Shown: positions 27,676-38,106 of the stretch, piece after piece
How positions within the stretch are numbered: position 1 is the first letter of the stretch
Layout: each line of letters opens with the position of its first letter
DNA from: Pseudoalteromonas sp. NC201
GTDB taxonomy: Bacteria > Pseudomonadota > Gammaproteobacteria > Enterobacterales > Alteromonadaceae
Assembly: GCF_002850255.1 (NCBI RefSeq)
Contig: NZ_CP022522.1
Span: forward strand, 996,097-1,060,096
DNA: 64,000 nt
Direction: 5' to 3'
Notes under the pieces: model-generated
Told to the model about the DNA's origin: nothing
The model's database searches: none
Seen by the model: only the letters and a program-made list of their open reading frames with translations
Program-made: the position numbers and the translations under genes

Positions 27676-28767
27676 TTACACATTAAATAAGAAGTTCATC
27701 ACATCGCCATCTTTTACGATGTATTCTTTACCTTCTTGACGCATTTTACCTGCGTCTTTCGCACCAGATTCACCACGGAACTCGATATAATCATCAAAGC
27801 CGATAGTCTGTGCACGAATAAAACCACGCTCAAAGTCTGTGTGGATTTTACCAGCAGCTTGAGGTGCTGTCGCGCCAACAGGGATAGTCCATGCACGCAC
27901 TTCTTTTACGCCAGCTGTAAAGTAAGTTTGCAGTTTCAACAACTCATAACCACCACGGATCACGCGGTTTAGGCCTGGCTCTTCTAAGCCTAAGTCATCC
28001 ATAAACTCTTTCTTCTCTTCTTCTTCAAGTTCAGAAAGTTCAGCCTCAATTGCTGCACATACAGGGATCACAACCGCGTCTTCTGCTGCTGCAATTTCAC
28101 GTACTTTGTCTAGGAATGGGTTATTTTCAAAGCCATCTTCGTTAACATTGGCGATGTACATAGTTGGCTTGATCGTTAAAAAGTTTAGGTAGCTTATTGC
28201 TGTCGATTCTTCTTTATTTAGCTCAAGTGAGCGAAGCGTTAAGCCTTCGTCCAAGTGCGCTTTCACTTTTTCAAGTACAACCAGTTCAAATTTCGCGTCT
28301 TTATCGCCGCCTTTCGCTTTCTTCGCGTTACGTAAAACTGCGCGATCTGCAGTATCCATGTCTGCAAGTACCAGCTCAGTGTTGATTACATCAATGTCTT
28401 CAGCAGGATCGATTTGACCAGCAACGTGCACGATATTTTCATTTTCAAAACAGCGAACTACGTGACCGATAGCATCCGTTTCACGGATGTTTGCTAAAAA
28501 TTGGTTACCTAAACCTTCGCCTTTTGATGCGCCTTTTACCAAACCGGCAATATCCACAAACTCCATTGAAGTTGGGATAGTACGCTGAGGGTTTACAATT
28601 TCAGCTAGCTGGTCAAGACGAGCATCTGGTACTGGTACTACACCGGTATTCGGTTCGATAGTACAGAAAGGAAAGTTTGCGGCCTCAATGCCCGCTTTAG
28701 TCAACGCATTAAATAAAGTAGATTTACCTACGTTAGGTAAACCAACAATGCCACATTTAAAACCCAT
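27676..28767 (-). CDS. ychF: YchF, redox-regulated ribosome-associated ATPase (Obg-like)
   Basis: 363-residue P-loop protein of the TRAFAC/Obg group that prefers ATP over GTP and binds ribosomes and the proteasome-like machinery of stress responses. G1 is GLPNVGKST (9-17), G3 [20 protein letters not shown], and the C-terminal TGS domain (about 280-363) reads [25 protein letters not shown]. Length is exactly that of the family. It is the last gene of the prs-rplY-pth-ychF group, which is conserved in gammaproteobacteria, and ends at a clear terminator. Confidence 0.97.
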   Translation of the reverse strand: MGFKCGIVGLPNVGKSTLFNALTKAGIEAANFPFCTIEPNTGVVPVPDARLDQLAEIVNPQRTIPTSMEFVDIAGLVKGASKGEGLGNQFLANIRETDAIGHVVRCFENENIVHVAGQIDPAEDIDVINTELVLADMDTADRAVLRNAKKAKGGDKDAKFELVVLEKVKAHLDEGLTLRSLELNKEESTAISYLNFLTIKPTMYIANVNEDGFENNPFLDKVREIAAAEDAVVIPVCAAIEAELSELEEEEKKEFMDDLGLEEPGLNRVIRGGYELLKLQTYFTAGVKEVRAWTIPVGATAPQAAGKIHTDFERGFIRAQTIGFDDYIEFRGESGAKDAGKMRQEGKEYIVKDGDVMNFLFNV

Positions 28768-28863
28768 AGTGTTTATTCCTAAATTTCTACCGTATTATCT
28801 CAAGCACGCATCATGGCGAACGAGAAGCTTAGGTATTACTCAATCAATCGCAGCAGTGAACTG

Positions 28864-29448
28864 TTACGGTTTAAATGAATGTAGTCGATTTTGCGCTTTT
28901 AACACACCGTCTTTTGCGAGTATTTCCATACATCGGACTGCTTCATCCACAGCGGCATCAATTTTCTCTTGATCAGCTTGTGGTGCTTTGCCTAAAACCC
29001 ACCCCGTGACTTTGTCTCTGTGTCCTGGGTGACCAATACCAACGCGCAATCGCATAAATTCTTTGTTATTTGCCATTTTAGCGATTATGTCTTTTAAGCC
29101 ATTGTGACCGCCGTGACCACCACCTTTTTTGAGTTTGGCGATACCGGGTTCTAAATCCATTTCATCGTGAGCAACAAGAATGCTCTCGACGGGGATCTTA
29201 TAAAAATTGGCAAGACTCGCAACCGCTTTACCACTTAAGTTCATATAAGTCGTAGGGATCAGCAATTTAAACTCTTGATTATTGATGAGCACTTTGCCGG
29301 TGAGGCCGTGATGTTTAGCGTCTGGTTTTAGGAGGCAGTTGTATCTTCTGGCTAGTTCTTCGATAAACCAAGCGCCAGCGTTATGACGGGTGTTTGCGTA
29401 TTCGGGGCCTGGATTTGCCAGGCCCACAAGCATTTGAATATTATTCAA
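28864..29448 (-). CDS. pth: Pth, peptidyl-tRNA hydrolase
   Basis: 194-residue enzyme that frees tRNA from prematurely released peptidyl-tRNA. Family motifs are [17 protein letters not shown] (residues 9-25, containing the catalytic His H22), [22 protein letters not shown] (with the catalytic-type Asp) and [13 protein letters not shown]. It follows rplY by about 20 bp and precedes ychF, the usual order. Confidence 0.97.
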   Translation of the reverse strand: MNNIQMLVGLANPGPEYANTRHNAGAWFIEELARRYNCLLKPDAKHHGLTGKVLINNQEFKLLIPTTYMNLSGKAVASLANFYKIPVESILVAHDEMDLEPGIAKLKKGGGHGGHNGLKDIIAKMANNKEFMRLRVGIGHPGHRDKVTGWVLGKAPQADQEKIDAAVDEAVRCMEILAKDGVLKAQNRLHSFKP

Positions 29449-29467
29449 GGTGTTAACACCTGAACAA

Positions 29468-30076
29468 TTACTCAGCTGCGTCTTCAGTAGACTCTTCAGC
29501 AGGAGCTGCTTTAGGAGCGTTTACTGAAACAACCGCTTGGTCGTGATCTGCACCTTTAGCAAGTTCAACTGAAACAACGCCAGCTGGAAGCTTGATATCA
29601 GATAGGTGTAGAGTTTCGCCAACAGCTAGAGTCGCTACGTCAACTTCGATGAACTCAGGAAGTCTTGCTGGAAGACAAGTGATTTCAATTTCAGTTAGTT
29701 GGTGAACGATAGTGTTGCCACCTTTAGTTGCTTTCTCTTCGTTGATGAAGTGAACAGGAACTTTAGTGTGAAGCTTTTGAGAAGCATCAACGCGTTGGAA
29801 GTCTAAGTGAGTGATCTTAGGCTTGTACGGGTGACGTTGCATATCTTTAAGAATTGCTTCAACAGACTCACCGCCAATGTTTAGCGTTAGGATGTGAGTG
29901 TAGAAACCTTCGTCTTCTTGCGCTTTCAATACTTTGTTGTGATCAAAAGTTAGTGAAACTGCATCTTTACCAGCACCGTATAGGATTGCAGGAACTTTGT
30001 CAGCGCGACGTAGGCGGCGGCTCGCACCAGTACCTAGGTCAGAACGTACTTCAGCGTCTAATTTGTATACAGACAT
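29468..30076 (-). CDS. rplY: Ribosomal protein L25, long (TL5/Ctc-type) form
   Basis: 5S-rRNA-binding ribosomal protein. The start is the ATG at 30076: the in-frame TTG at 30088 is itself part of the Shine-Dalgarno GGAGA. The 202 residues comprise the L25 domain (about 1-90, [38 protein letters not shown]) and a C-terminal TL5/Ctc beta domain (about 95-185) ending in an acidic tail ([10 protein letters not shown]). E. coli L25 lacks the second domain, but many gammaproteobacteria have it. Confidence 0.96.
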   Translation of the reverse strand: MSVYKLDAEVRSDLGTGASRRLRRADKVPAILYGAGKDAVSLTFDHNKVLKAQEDEGFYTHILTLNIGGESVEAILKDMQRHPYKPKITHLDFQRVDASQKLHTKVPVHFINEEKATKGGNTIVHQLTEIEITCLPARLPEFIEVDVATLAVGETLHLSDIKLPAGVVSVELAKGADHDQAVVSVNAPKAAPAEESTEDAAE

Positions 30077-30190
30077 GGATGTCTCCAAAATAATTTAAGT
30101 TAATGTGTCAGAGAGCTCGCGACCAAGCTCCCTGCCTAAAAAAGGCGCGCCAATATACCACTAACGCACTTGCAATGAAACCTATAAAAC

Positions 30191-30215
30191 AAAAAAAGCA
30201 CCAGAGGTGCTTTTT
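30191..30215 (-). terminator. Intrinsic terminator after prs
   Basis: Stem AAAAGCACC/GGTGCTTTT with a three-base loop and a run of seven U on the minus strand, about 23 bp beyond the prs stop codon. It separates prs from rplY. Confidence 0.9.
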
Positions 30216-30237
30216 GGCTAATCAGTTTTGGTGCCGA

Positions 30238-31185
30238 TTAGTGTTGAAACATCGCAGAGATTGACTCTTCGTTGCTGATACGGCGGATAGTTTCGGCCAT
30301 CATATCTGCAAGTGTTAGTACTTTGATGTTATCAAGCGCTTTCAATTCATCAGAAAGTGGAATTGAATCAGTCACGATAACTTCATCGATAACTGAGTTG
30401 CGTAGATTTTCCGCAGCATTGCCCGAAAGTACTGGGTGGGTTGCGTAAGCGAATACGCGTTTTGCACCATGCTCTTTAAGTGCTGCTGCTGCTTTACATA
30501 AAGTACCGCCTGTATCTATCATGTCATCAACAATGATACAGTCACGACCAGCAACATCACCAATGATGTGCATAACTTGAGAAACGTTAGCCTGTGGACG
30601 ACGCTTATCAATGATCGCTAGGTCTTTATCATCTAACAGTTTTGCAATCGCACGAGCACGAACCACACCACCGATATCAGGTGAAACTACTACTACATCT
30701 TCGAACTTACGCTCTTTCATGTCTTCGATTAGCACTGGGCTACCGAATACATTGTCAACAGGTACGTCGAAGAAGCCTTGGATTTGTTCTGCGTGTAGGT
30801 CAACGGTAAGAACACGGTCAACACCTACGCTTGAAAGGAAGTCTGCAACAACTTTAGCAGTAATTGGAACACGAGCAGAGCGCACGCGGCGGTCTTGACG
30901 TGCGTAACCGAAATAAGGAATAACGGCTGTGATACGACCAGCAGATGCACGACGTAGCGCATCAACCATGACGATTAACTCCATTAAATTATCATTTGTA
31001 GGAGCACATGTTGATTGGATGATGAATACATCTGAACCACGAACGTTTTCGTTGATTTGAACGCTAATTTCACCGTCGCTAAAACGGCCAACAACGGCAT
31101 CACCTAACTCAATAAACAAACGTTTTGCAACTTTTTGAGCTAGCTCAGGTGTTGCGTTACCAGCGAAGAGCTTCATGTCGGGCAC
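30238..31185 (-). CDS. prs: Prs, ribose-phosphate pyrophosphokinase
   Basis: Makes PRPP from ribose-5-phosphate and ATP for nucleotide, NAD, His and Trp synthesis. I start it at the GTG at 31185 (product [10 protein letters not shown]), which has GAGG nine bases upstream and gives 315 residues, the same as E. coli Prs, which also starts at GTG. The reading frame is open 66 bp further, but that part is not family-like. Motifs seen are [26 protein letters not shown], the PRPP-binding loop [10 protein letters not shown] and YATHPVLSG. Confidence 0.98.
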   Translation of the reverse strand: MPDMKLFAGNATPELAQKVAKRLFIELGDAVVGRFSDGEISVQINENVRGSDVFIIQSTCAPTNDNLMELIVMVDALRRASAGRITAVIPYFGYARQDRRVRSARVPITAKVVADFLSSVGVDRVLTVDLHAEQIQGFFDVPVDNVFGSPVLIEDMKERKFEDVVVVSPDIGGVVRARAIAKLLDDKDLAIIDKRRPQANVSQVMHIIGDVAGRDCIIVDDMIDTGGTLCKAAAALKEHGAKRVFAYATHPVLSGNAAENLRNSVIDEVIVTDSIPLSDELKALDNIKVLTLADMMAETIRRISNEESISAMFQH

Positions 31186-31277
31186 GGTAGGGTTCCTCAG
31201 GCACTGAATTTTTTGGACTAACATGCAATGACCATGAAATAAAAAAGTCAAAACAAGCTAACTTAAACAATTTACTT

Positions 31278-32126
31278 CTAGTTTTGCCAAGCGCGCAATT
31301 GTCGATGACAAATTGACTCACTTGTATTTTGGGCAATAAAGCCCTGCCAAGATGAAGGTAGAGTTTCGAGCACACGCAGCGCTGCCTCACGATTTTCAAA
31401 CTCCGCGAAACAACAAGCTCCAGTACCAGTCATTTTGGTTGGTGCATATTTTAGCAACCACGCGAGGGTCTTTTCAACCTCGGGGTAAAGCTTTTTGACA
31501 AGAGTTTGACAGTCGTTGCCCGTATCCGAGAGTTTCCAACCACTTTTTAGCTTAGGCGTATTGCGCGGTAAGTCTGGGTGGGTAAAGACTAACGCGGTGC
31601 TGACATGAACGGGGGGGGCAACCACCAAATACCATTTTTTTTCGATGTCAATTGGCTCAAGTTGCTCGCCAACGCCGTGGGCTACAGCTGTTTTACCTTC
31701 AACAAAAACAGGCACATCGGCGCCTAGTTGGAGACCGAGTTTTGCAAGTTCTGGGATAGTAAGCTGACATTGCCACAGCATATTGAGTGCCAATAAAGTT
31801 GTCGCGGCATCGGACGAGCCACCACCAACACCTCCACCCATGGGAAGCCGTTTATTTAACTGAATATCGACACCAGCCGCAATTTTTTTATAGGGCTCAA
31901 GAATTTTGGCGGCTTTATAAATGAGGTTATCTTCAAGTGGAATACCTGCGGTGTTACCACAAATGACGATTTCCTGCTGGTTACTGGTTAGCGTAAATGC
32001 TAATTCATCACCAAAATCTAAGAAAGTAAATAAAGTTTCTAGTTCATGGTAGCCGTCTTCTCGACGGCCATTGATATGCAAAAAAAGATTTAATTTTGCC
32101 GGTGCGCTTAGCGTCAATGTCTTCAT
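31278..32126 (-). CDS. ispE: IspE, CDP-methylerythritol kinase
   Basis: GHMP kinase of the MEP isoprenoid pathway, phosphorylating the 2-hydroxyl of CDP-ME. 282 residues with the substrate-binding start APAKLNLFLHINGRREDGYHEL, the ATP-binding loop PMGGGVGGGSSDAATTL and the C-terminal motif MTGTGACCFAEF. It overlaps the lolB stop by four bases (ATGA) and precedes prs, an order conserved from E. coli. Confidence 0.97.
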   Translation of the reverse strand: MKTLTLSAPAKLNLFLHINGRREDGYHELETLFTFLDFGDELAFTLTSNQQEIVICGNTAGIPLEDNLIYKAAKILEPYKKIAAGVDIQLNKRLPMGGGVGGGSSDAATTLLALNMLWQCQLTIPELAKLGLQLGADVPVFVEGKTAVAHGVGEQLEPIDIEKKWYLVVAPPVHVSTALVFTHPDLPRNTPKLKSGWKLSDTGNDCQTLVKKLYPEVEKTLAWLLKYAPTKMTGTGACCFAEFENREAALRVLETLPSSWQGFIAQNTSESICHRQLRAWQN

Positions 32127-32728
32127 TTAAACTGCCATGAAGTGATTAATACTTTGACCTCAATATTGGTCGACGAGAGTTTCATGCGGCTAGGCAGCCA
32201 CATTCCGTCTTGCATTTTATATTGTTGATAGGTGATTTGCCACACTCGGCCAGATGGGCTTTGCCACTGTGCATTGCTTATTCTGCCAAGATCATCAAGT
32301 TCACTGGCAGGCGCTTCAACTAAGCCCGTTAGCCATTGAGGGGCTTGATTGACCGGAAGAGAGAGACCACTTAAACGCTTAACTAAATCGCTACTGTCCA
32401 TGCCTTTATGGACATTGTCTTCAAAGGTCAGCTCCGAATGTGTGTCTAATTCTTCTAGCTCGAATATGCGGGTGCCCACAAAACTGGTTAAAATCAGATT
32501 TTGTTTCTCTTCTTTTAAATACCAATTAAAGTTAGCTGATTGACGATTGTCTGGGGCAATAAATGCAAGTTTACCTCTCGCTTGCCAATTTTTTTGTTGT
32601 TTTAGCCTAGATTGCCAGTCTTGTGCTACGTTTTGCTGAGGTAATTGTTGCGCACAACCGGTTAAAATTAATAAAAATATGAGTAAAATCAAATGAAGTT
32701 GTCTCAAAGGCCTTTCCTTACTTTCCAT
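32123..32728 (-). CDS. lolB: LolB, outer-membrane lipoprotein insertion factor
   Basis: Accepts lipoproteins from LolA and inserts them into the outer membrane; itself a lipoprotein. I start it at the ATG at 32728 (201 residues; E. coli 207), giving a type II signal peptide with lipobox LTGC (Cys about 25). An earlier in-frame ATG at 32788 would leave only two bases to the divergent hemA start and give an atypical leader. The mature part has the family's unclosed barrel pattern (WQARGKLAFIAPDNRQSANFNW; LPSRMKLSS). Confidence 0.92.
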   Translation of the reverse strand: MESKERPLRQLHLILLIFLLILTGCAQQLPQQNVAQDWQSRLKQQKNWQARGKLAFIAPDNRQSANFNWYLKEEKQNLILTSFVGTRIFELEELDTHSELTFEDNVHKGMDSSDLVKRLSGLSLPVNQAPQWLTGLVEAPASELDDLGRISNAQWQSPSGRVWQITYQQYKMQDGMWLPSRMKLSSTNIEVKVLITSWQFK

Positions 32729-32790
32729 ATTCGATTGATTTTTGGTAAAATTGCCGGCTTTAAAGCAGGGCTCGAGCAATACTGGCATCT

Positions 32791-34047
32791 ATGACCATCA
32801 TCGCACTTGGTATCAATCACAAAACCGCGTCTGTAGAATTACGTGAAAAAGTGGCGTTTTCTCCAGAACAGCTTACAGAAGCATTGCACCAACTCCAACA
32901 TTCTTCGCAGTTTAAAGAATCTGTGATTGTGTCGACCTGCAATCGAACCGAGATCTATTGTAGCCTTGAGTCTGCTGATCCCCAAGCACTACTCGGTTGG
33001 TTGTCAGATTTTCATAACATAGAGCAACGAGACTTAACAGAAAATGTCTATGTGCATATGAATCAGGATGCGGTGAACCATTTAATGCGAGTTGCCTGCG
33101 GTCTTGATTCATTGGTGTTAGGTGAGCCACAAATTCTTGGCCAAATTAAACAAGCTTTTAGTACGGCCAAACAACACCATGCAATTCAGCCAACATTTGA
33201 GCGTTTATTCCAAAAAACTTTTTCGGTGGCGAAGCAAGTGCGCACCGAAACCGATATTGGTGCAAGTGCTGTCTCAGTGGCGTATGCCGCTGTTAATTTA
33301 GCAAAGCATATTTATGGTCAATTGGATAAAACTCAGGTCTTGTTAATTGGTGCCGGTGAAACAATAGAGTTAGTTGCTAAACACTTATCGCAGCATAATC
33401 CAAAGTCAATCACAGTCGCGAACCGCACAATTGAGCGCGCACAAAACCTAGCAAAAGAAGTTGGCGGCAGTGTTATTTCACTGGCACAGTTACCAGATGC
33501 GCTACCAAGTGCAGACATTGTTATTAGTTCAACTGCGAGCACCTTACCAATTATCGGTAAAGGAGTGGTCGAGCAAGCGCTTAAAAAACGTCGCCATAAA
33601 CCAATGTTATTTATTGATATCGCGGTGCCTCGCGATATCGAAAGCCAAGTGTCAGAGTTGGATGCTGCTTATCTTTATTCAGTTGATGACCTGCAGGCGA
33701 TAGTCAATGAAAACTTGGCCAGTCGTGAACAGGCGGCTATTGAAGCGCAGCAGATCATCGATGTACGCACGCAAGAGTTTTCCGAGTGGCAACGTTCGCT
33801 GCATTCAGTGGATGTGATTAGACAGTATCGCCAAAGCGCGCAAGAAATTAAAAATGAGCTCGTGGACAAAGCACTAAATCAGCTACAATCGGGCAAAGAA
33901 GCAGATAAAATTATTATTGAATTAGCAAATAAGCTGAGTAATCGACTAACACACGCACCAACGCGCGCCATTCAAGAGGCTGCGAAAGAAGGCGATATAG
34001 ATAAGTTAGCGCAACTCAAGCAAACATTAGGTATTGAGCAGGAATAA
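32791..34047 (+). CDS. hemA: HemA, glutamyl-tRNA reductase
   Basis: First step of C5-pathway haem synthesis: reduces Glu-tRNA to glutamate-1-semialdehyde with NADPH. 418 residues; N-terminal ALGINHKTASVELREKVAF, catalytic-Cys motif STCNRTEIYC (about residues 48-57), specificity loop GLDSLVLGEPQILGQIKQA, Rossmann domain LLIGAGETIELVAKHL, and a C-terminal dimer helix. Divergent from lolB, with 62 bp between the starts. Eight bases before prfA, as in E. coli hemA-prfA-prmC. Confidence 0.98.
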   Translation: MTIIALGINHKTASVELREKVAFSPEQLTEALHQLQHSSQFKESVIVSTCNRTEIYCSLESADPQALLGWLSDFHNIEQRDLTENVYVHMNQDAVNHLMRVACGLDSLVLGEPQILGQIKQAFSTAKQHHAIQPTFERLFQKTFSVAKQVRTETDIGASAVSVAYAAVNLAKHIYGQLDKTQVLLIGAGETIELVAKHLSQHNPKSITVANRTIERAQNLAKEVGGSVISLAQLPDALPSADIVISSTASTLPIIGKGVVEQALKKRRHKPMLFIDIAVPRDIESQVSELDAAYLYSVDDLQAIVNENLASREQAAIEAQQIIDVRTQEFSEWQRSLHSVDVIRQYRQSAQEIKNELVDKALNQLQSGKEADKIIIELANKLSNRLTHAPTRAIQEAAKEGDIDKLAQLKQTLGIEQE

Positions 34048-34054
34048 CGTGTAA

Positions 34055-35143
34055 ATGAAAGAGTCTGTATATCGTAAGTTAGAAACCTTAGTAGAGCGCT
34101 ATGAAGAAGTTCAAGCGATGCTAAGCTCGCCTGAGGTGATTAGCGATCAGAACCGCTTTCGCGCCTTGTCAAAAGAGTTTTCAGAATTGGAAGATGTAGT
34201 TAAAGCGTTTACAGCCTACCAACAGGCTCAGGAAGACGTCGCAACTGCTGAAGAAATGCTAAAAGACTCAGATCCAGACATGCGTGAAATGGCACAGGAA
34301 GAGTATAAAGAAGCAAAAGCTGCCATTGCTGCGCTTGAAGATGACCTTCAAGTATTGATGTTACCCAAAGATCCAAAAGACAATAACAACGTATTCTTGG
34401 AAGTGCGTGCGGGAACCGGTGGTGATGAAGCCGCGATTTTCGCTGGCGATTTATTCCGTATGTATAGCCGCTATGCAGAAACGCAAAAGTGGCGCGTTGA
34501 AATCGTGAGCGCTAACGAAGGCGAGCACGGTGGCTATAAAGAAGTTATCGCTAACATTAGTGGCGACGGTGTTTATGGCAAACTTAAGTTTGAATCTGGT
34601 GCTCACCGTGTACAACGTGTGCCTGAAACGGAATCTCAAGGCCGTGTTCACACCTCTGCATGTACGGTTGCCGTGATGGCAGAGATCCCAGAGGCAGAAG
34701 CAATTGAAATTAATCCATCTGACCTAAAAGTGGATACTTTCCGTGCTTCGGGCGCAGGTGGTCAGCACGTAAACAAAACCGATTCTGCTATTCGTATCAC
34801 TCACTTGCCGACAGGCGTTGTGGTTGAATGTCAGGACGAACGTTCACAACATAAAAATAGAGCGAAAGCGCTGTCTGTACTAAGTGCGCGCTTACAGCAA
34901 GCAGAAGATGAAAAACGTGCAGCGGCAGAAGCTTCTGAACGTCGTAATCTAGTAGGTAGCGGTGACCGCTCTGAGCGTATTCGTACTTACAACTTCCCAC
35001 AGGGCCGTATTACCGATCACCGTATCAACTTGACGCTATATCGCCTTAATGAAGTGATCTCCGGTGAGTTGGGTGCTGTTATCGATCCGCTGGTTATTGA
35101 ATATCAGGCTGATCTATTAGCAGCAATGAGCGAAAGCGATTAA
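34055..35143 (+). CDS. prfA: PrfA, peptide chain release factor 1
   Basis: Recognises UAA and UAG stop codons and triggers peptide release. 362 residues, with the universal GGQ at 235-237 ([18 protein letters not shown]) that enters the peptidyl-transferase centre. The Gln is the likely target of PrmC, encoded next (stop and start overlap in TAATG). A PxT-type codon-recognition loop precedes GGQ in the family; I did not map it precisely. Confidence 0.98.
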   Translation: MKESVYRKLETLVERYEEVQAMLSSPEVISDQNRFRALSKEFSELEDVVKAFTAYQQAQEDVATAEEMLKDSDPDMREMAQEEYKEAKAAIAALEDDLQVLMLPKDPKDNNNVFLEVRAGTGGDEAAIFAGDLFRMYSRYAETQKWRVEIVSANEGEHGGYKEVIANISGDGVYGKLKFESGAHRVQRVPETESQGRVHTSACTVAVMAEIPEAEAIEINPSDLKVDTFRASGAGGQHVNKTDSAIRITHLPTGVVVECQDERSQHKNRAKALSVLSARLQQAEDEKRAAAEASERRNLVGSGDRSERIRTYNFPQGRITDHRINLTLYRLNEVISGELGAVIDPLVIEYQADLLAAMSESD

Positions 35144-35985
35144 TGCCAACACTTAACATTGCCCAAGCCGTTGCTTGGGCAACCTCTGAGTTGTTACCAC
35201 ACTCCGAGTCAGCAAAGCTCGATAGCGAAGTGTTATTACTCCATGTGATCGATAAAAACCGCACTTATCTCTTTACTTGGCCCGAAGCTGAGCTTTCTGC
35301 ACTAGAGCAGCAGCAATTCGAAGAATGTATTGCACGCCGTGTTACGGGAGAGCCTGTCGCACACATCACAGGTCAAAGAGAATTCTGGAGCCTGCCTTTA
35401 AAAGTGAACAACAGCACGCTTATTCCAAGGCCTGATACTGAGACTCTGGTTGAGCATGTTTTAACTCTCAGCATGCCAAATGACGCTCAGGTGCTAGACT
35501 TAGGCACAGGTACTGGCGCGATTGCACTGGCGTTGGCGAGTGAATATCCGGCTTGGCAAATCACCGCAGTAGATGCTTCAGCAGACGCCGTGGCGCTTGC
35601 AAAGTCTAATCAATCTCAGTTGGGCTTTAGAAACGTGTCGATTTTGCAAAGTGATTGGTTTAGTGCAGTTGCAGAGCAACAGTTTGATTTGATTGTGAGT
35701 AATCCGCCTTATATTGATGAAGCTGATCATCACTTATCACAAGGGGATGTGAGATTTGAGCCGCTCAGTGCGCTGGTCGCGGATGACCATGGCTATGCGG
35801 ATATTTTTCATATCATCAGGACGGCTAAGCAACATCTGAACTCGGGGGGATATTTGCTGCTTGAACATGGCTTTGAGCAAGCAGATAAGATCCAACAGTT
35901 TTTTGCAGAAATGGCGTATATTAATATACTTACAATAAAAGATATGGCAGGGTGTGATAGAGTGACGTTGGCAATGTTGCCGTAA
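35143..35985 (+). CDS. prmC: PrmC/HemK, release-factor glutamine methyltransferase
   Basis: SAM-dependent enzyme that N5-methylates the GGQ glutamine of RF1 and RF2. 280 residues with an N-terminal helical substrate domain (about 1-80), SAM motif I DLGTGTGAIALALA (about residues 119-132) and the catalytic NPPY in IVSNPPYIDEAD. Overlaps the prfA stop by one base, in the hemA-prfA-prmC-sirB2-sirB1-kdsA block. Confidence 0.98.
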   Translation: MPTLNIAQAVAWATSELLPHSESAKLDSEVLLLHVIDKNRTYLFTWPEAELSALEQQQFEECIARRVTGEPVAHITGQREFWSLPLKVNNSTLIPRPDTETLVEHVLTLSMPNDAQVLDLGTGTGAIALALASEYPAWQITAVDASADAVALAKSNQSQLGFRNVSILQSDWFSAVAEQQFDLIVSNPPYIDEADHHLSQGDVRFEPLSALVADDHGYADIFHIIRTAKQHLNSGGYLLLEHGFEQADKIQQFFAEMAYINILTIKDMAGCDRVTLAMLP

Positions 35986-36032
35986 AGTCACGAACTCACA
36001 CGAAAGTTAGGCGCTTCAATAGGATCCGCAAT

Positions 36033-37574
36033 ATGGATGATTTTTTGTTTTCAGACGAACCCGCTGACGTAGTTGAACCTGAAAAAGTAGGCACTTGGAA
36101 GGTTATTATTGTCGATGATGAGCCCGAAGTGCATGCAGTGACAAAATTAGCACTGAGTGACTTTGAGTTTCAAAAAAAGCGTCTGGAATTTATTAGCGCT
36201 TATTCGGGTGAAGAAGCAAAGAAAATCGTCGATGCCAATCCCGATGCTGCGGTGGTATTGCTGGATGTTGTCATGGAAACCGACGATGCTGGTTTGCAGG
36301 TCGCAAAATACATTCGTGAAACCGCCAAAAACAATCATATCCGTATCATTTTAAGAACTGGTCAGCCGGGCCAAGCGCCTGAGCGCCAAGTTATCGTGAA
36401 CTACGATATCAACGACTATAAGTCAAAAACAGAACTCACCGCGCAAAAGCTCTTTACTGTCGTCATGTCGAGTTTACGTTCATATCGTGACATTCTCGCC
36501 ATCGATCAATCAAGACAAGGGCTTGAGAAAATCATTAAAGCCTCCCGTGATATTTTTGCTACTCATTCAATTGAGAGTTTTATTGAGGGCGTGCTACAGC
36601 AACTTACGTCGCTGATAGGTACGGTCGACCAAGCTATGTATGCAACGTCACTTGCAGCGGGTAAAGAAGCTGGCCAAACGAACGATCAGCTGGTTGTATT
36701 TGCAGGGCGTGGAGAGTTTGAAAGTAGTGAAGGTAAGCCGATTTCTGAAGTGCTTAGCAGCGATCAAATGGATGCCTGCTTAAAAGCACTACAAGATAAA
36801 GATATTGTATATAAAGACAATTACCTATTTGCCTATTGCTCCAGTGACTATAACCACGCCTCAATGCTATTTGTGTCTGGTATTCCTGAGTTCTTAACCG
36901 AAACTCAGCGTCATTTAATCGATATTTTTGCCCAGAATATGCAATTGGCGTACGAAAATGTACAGCTACAAGCCGAGATTGAAGATACCCAGCAAGAACT
37001 GGTGATCCGTTTAAGTGAAGCGCTTGAGCTTCATTCCACCAATACCGGCAATCATGTTAAGCGCGTTGCATATCTTTGTCATACGCTTGCCAAAGAAATG
37101 GGTCTTTCTGATAAAGAAGCTGAGCTGGTGAAAATGGCGTCACCACTGCACGACGTGGGTAAAGTTGGTATTCCTGACGCGATTTTAAATAAGCCTAGCA
37201 AGCTGGATGACGAAGAGTGGAAAGTCATGCAAACCCATACAGACAAAGGCTTTGACTTGTTAAAAGACTCTCGCCGTGAGATTGTCAGTGCGGGCGCACT
37301 AATCGCTCGTGACCACCATGAAAAATGGGATGGCAGCGGTTATCCGAAAGGAAAAAAAGGCGATGAAATACACCTTTATGGTCGCATCGTAGCACTAGCT
37401 GATGTGTATGATGCGTTACGCCATAAACGTTGCTACAAAGAGGCATGGAGCCAAGAAGATGCACAAAAAGAGATTACTGCGCAAAAGGGAAAACACTTTG
37501 ACCCCAAACTCGTGGATGTATTCAACCGTTGTATTAATGAGTTAGAATTGATCCTACAACGTTTCCCTGATTAG
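36033..37574 (+). CDS. Response regulator with DUF3369 and HD-GYP c-di-GMP phosphodiesterase domain
   Basis: 513 residues. N-terminal receiver domain (about 20-150: VIIVDDEPEVHAVT, phospho-Asp in VVLLDVVMETDDAG, and Lys in DYKSKTEL), a middle DUF3369 sensor-like domain (about 165-310), then an HD-GYP domain with HD at H373-D374 (SPLHDVGKVGIPD) and DHHEKWDGSGYPKG from D427. All metal ligands look intact, so c-di-GMP hydrolysis is likely. It sits between prmC and sirB2, where E. coli has nothing, so it is an insertion into the conserved block. No cognate kinase is adjacent. Confidence 0.93.
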   Translation: MDDFLFSDEPADVVEPEKVGTWKVIIVDDEPEVHAVTKLALSDFEFQKKRLEFISAYSGEEAKKIVDANPDAAVVLLDVVMETDDAGLQVAKYIRETAKNNHIRIILRTGQPGQAPERQVIVNYDINDYKSKTELTAQKLFTVVMSSLRSYRDILAIDQSRQGLEKIIKASRDIFATHSIESFIEGVLQQLTSLIGTVDQAMYATSLAAGKEAGQTNDQLVVFAGRGEFESSEGKPISEVLSSDQMDACLKALQDKDIVYKDNYLFAYCSSDYNHASMLFVSGIPEFLTETQRHLIDIFAQNMQLAYENVQLQAEIEDTQQELVIRLSEALELHSTNTGNHVKRVAYLCHTLAKEMGLSDKEAELVKMASPLHDVGKVGIPDAILNKPSKLDDEEWKVMQTHTDKGFDLLKDSRREIVSAGALIARDHHEKWDGSGYPKGKKGDEIHLYGRIVALADVYDALRHKRCYKEAWSQEDAQKEITAQKGKHFDPKLVDVFNRCINELELILQRFPD

Positions 37575-37582
37575 AGAATAAT

Positions 37583-37957
37583 ATGGATTACATGGCGTTA
37601 AAACATACGCACTTACTATTTGTGGTATTGAGCATAGTGCTTTTTTACACTCGCGCGTTTTCGCGTTTGGGTTCAGGTAAATTAGCAACAAACAAAGGCG
37701 TGTTTATTACCAGCCACAGCGTAGACACTTTGTTGTTAGTTACAGCGGTCATTTTGGCGGTAACGGCGGGGCTCAATCCTGCACAACAACCTTGGCTACT
37801 ACAAAAAATCGTATTGGTGTTTGGTTATATCGCATTGGGCTTTGTAATTGCAAAAGCAAGTGTTAAAAAGACCAAATATTTGGCGCTAGGCGCTGCAACA
37901 TTGGTACTAATGGCCATCGCGCACCTTGCCGTGAGCAAACAAGGCTTCTTTGCTTAA
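37583..37957 (+). CDS. sirB2: SirB2-family membrane protein
   Basis: 124 residues with about four membrane helices, beginning LKHTHLLFVVLSIVLFYTRAF, with histidines in helices one and two, as in the SirB family (PF04247). The biochemical function is unknown. It lies between prmC and sirB1 as in E. coli, apart from the inserted response-regulator gene. Confidence 0.9.
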   Translation: MDYMALKHTHLLFVVLSIVLFYTRAFSRLGSGKLATNKGVFITSHSVDTLLLVTAVILAVTAGLNPAQQPWLLQKIVLVFGYIALGFVIAKASVKKTKYLALGAATLVLMAIAHLAVSKQGFFA

Positions 37958-38106
37958 CCATTTCAATTGGCGCTTGGTTTATCACCGAGCGCTTCAATAT
38001 CTCCATAATAAGTAAACATTTTTACTATTTCAGCGAACGATAGATTGGTATTACTAAATTTCCCCCCTTGGGAATATGACAAAAAGTGGTAAACTAGTCG
38101 TTCTAA

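Noticed and set aside
30077..30088. TTG start of rplY four codons upstream
   Set aside because: That TTG is part of the Shine-Dalgarno sequence (TTGGAGA) for the ATG at 30076.
31186..31251. Longer prs start giving a 337-residue protein
   Set aside because: The extra N-terminal 22 residues do not look like the family, whereas GTG at 31185 has a good ribosome site and gives the standard 315 residues.
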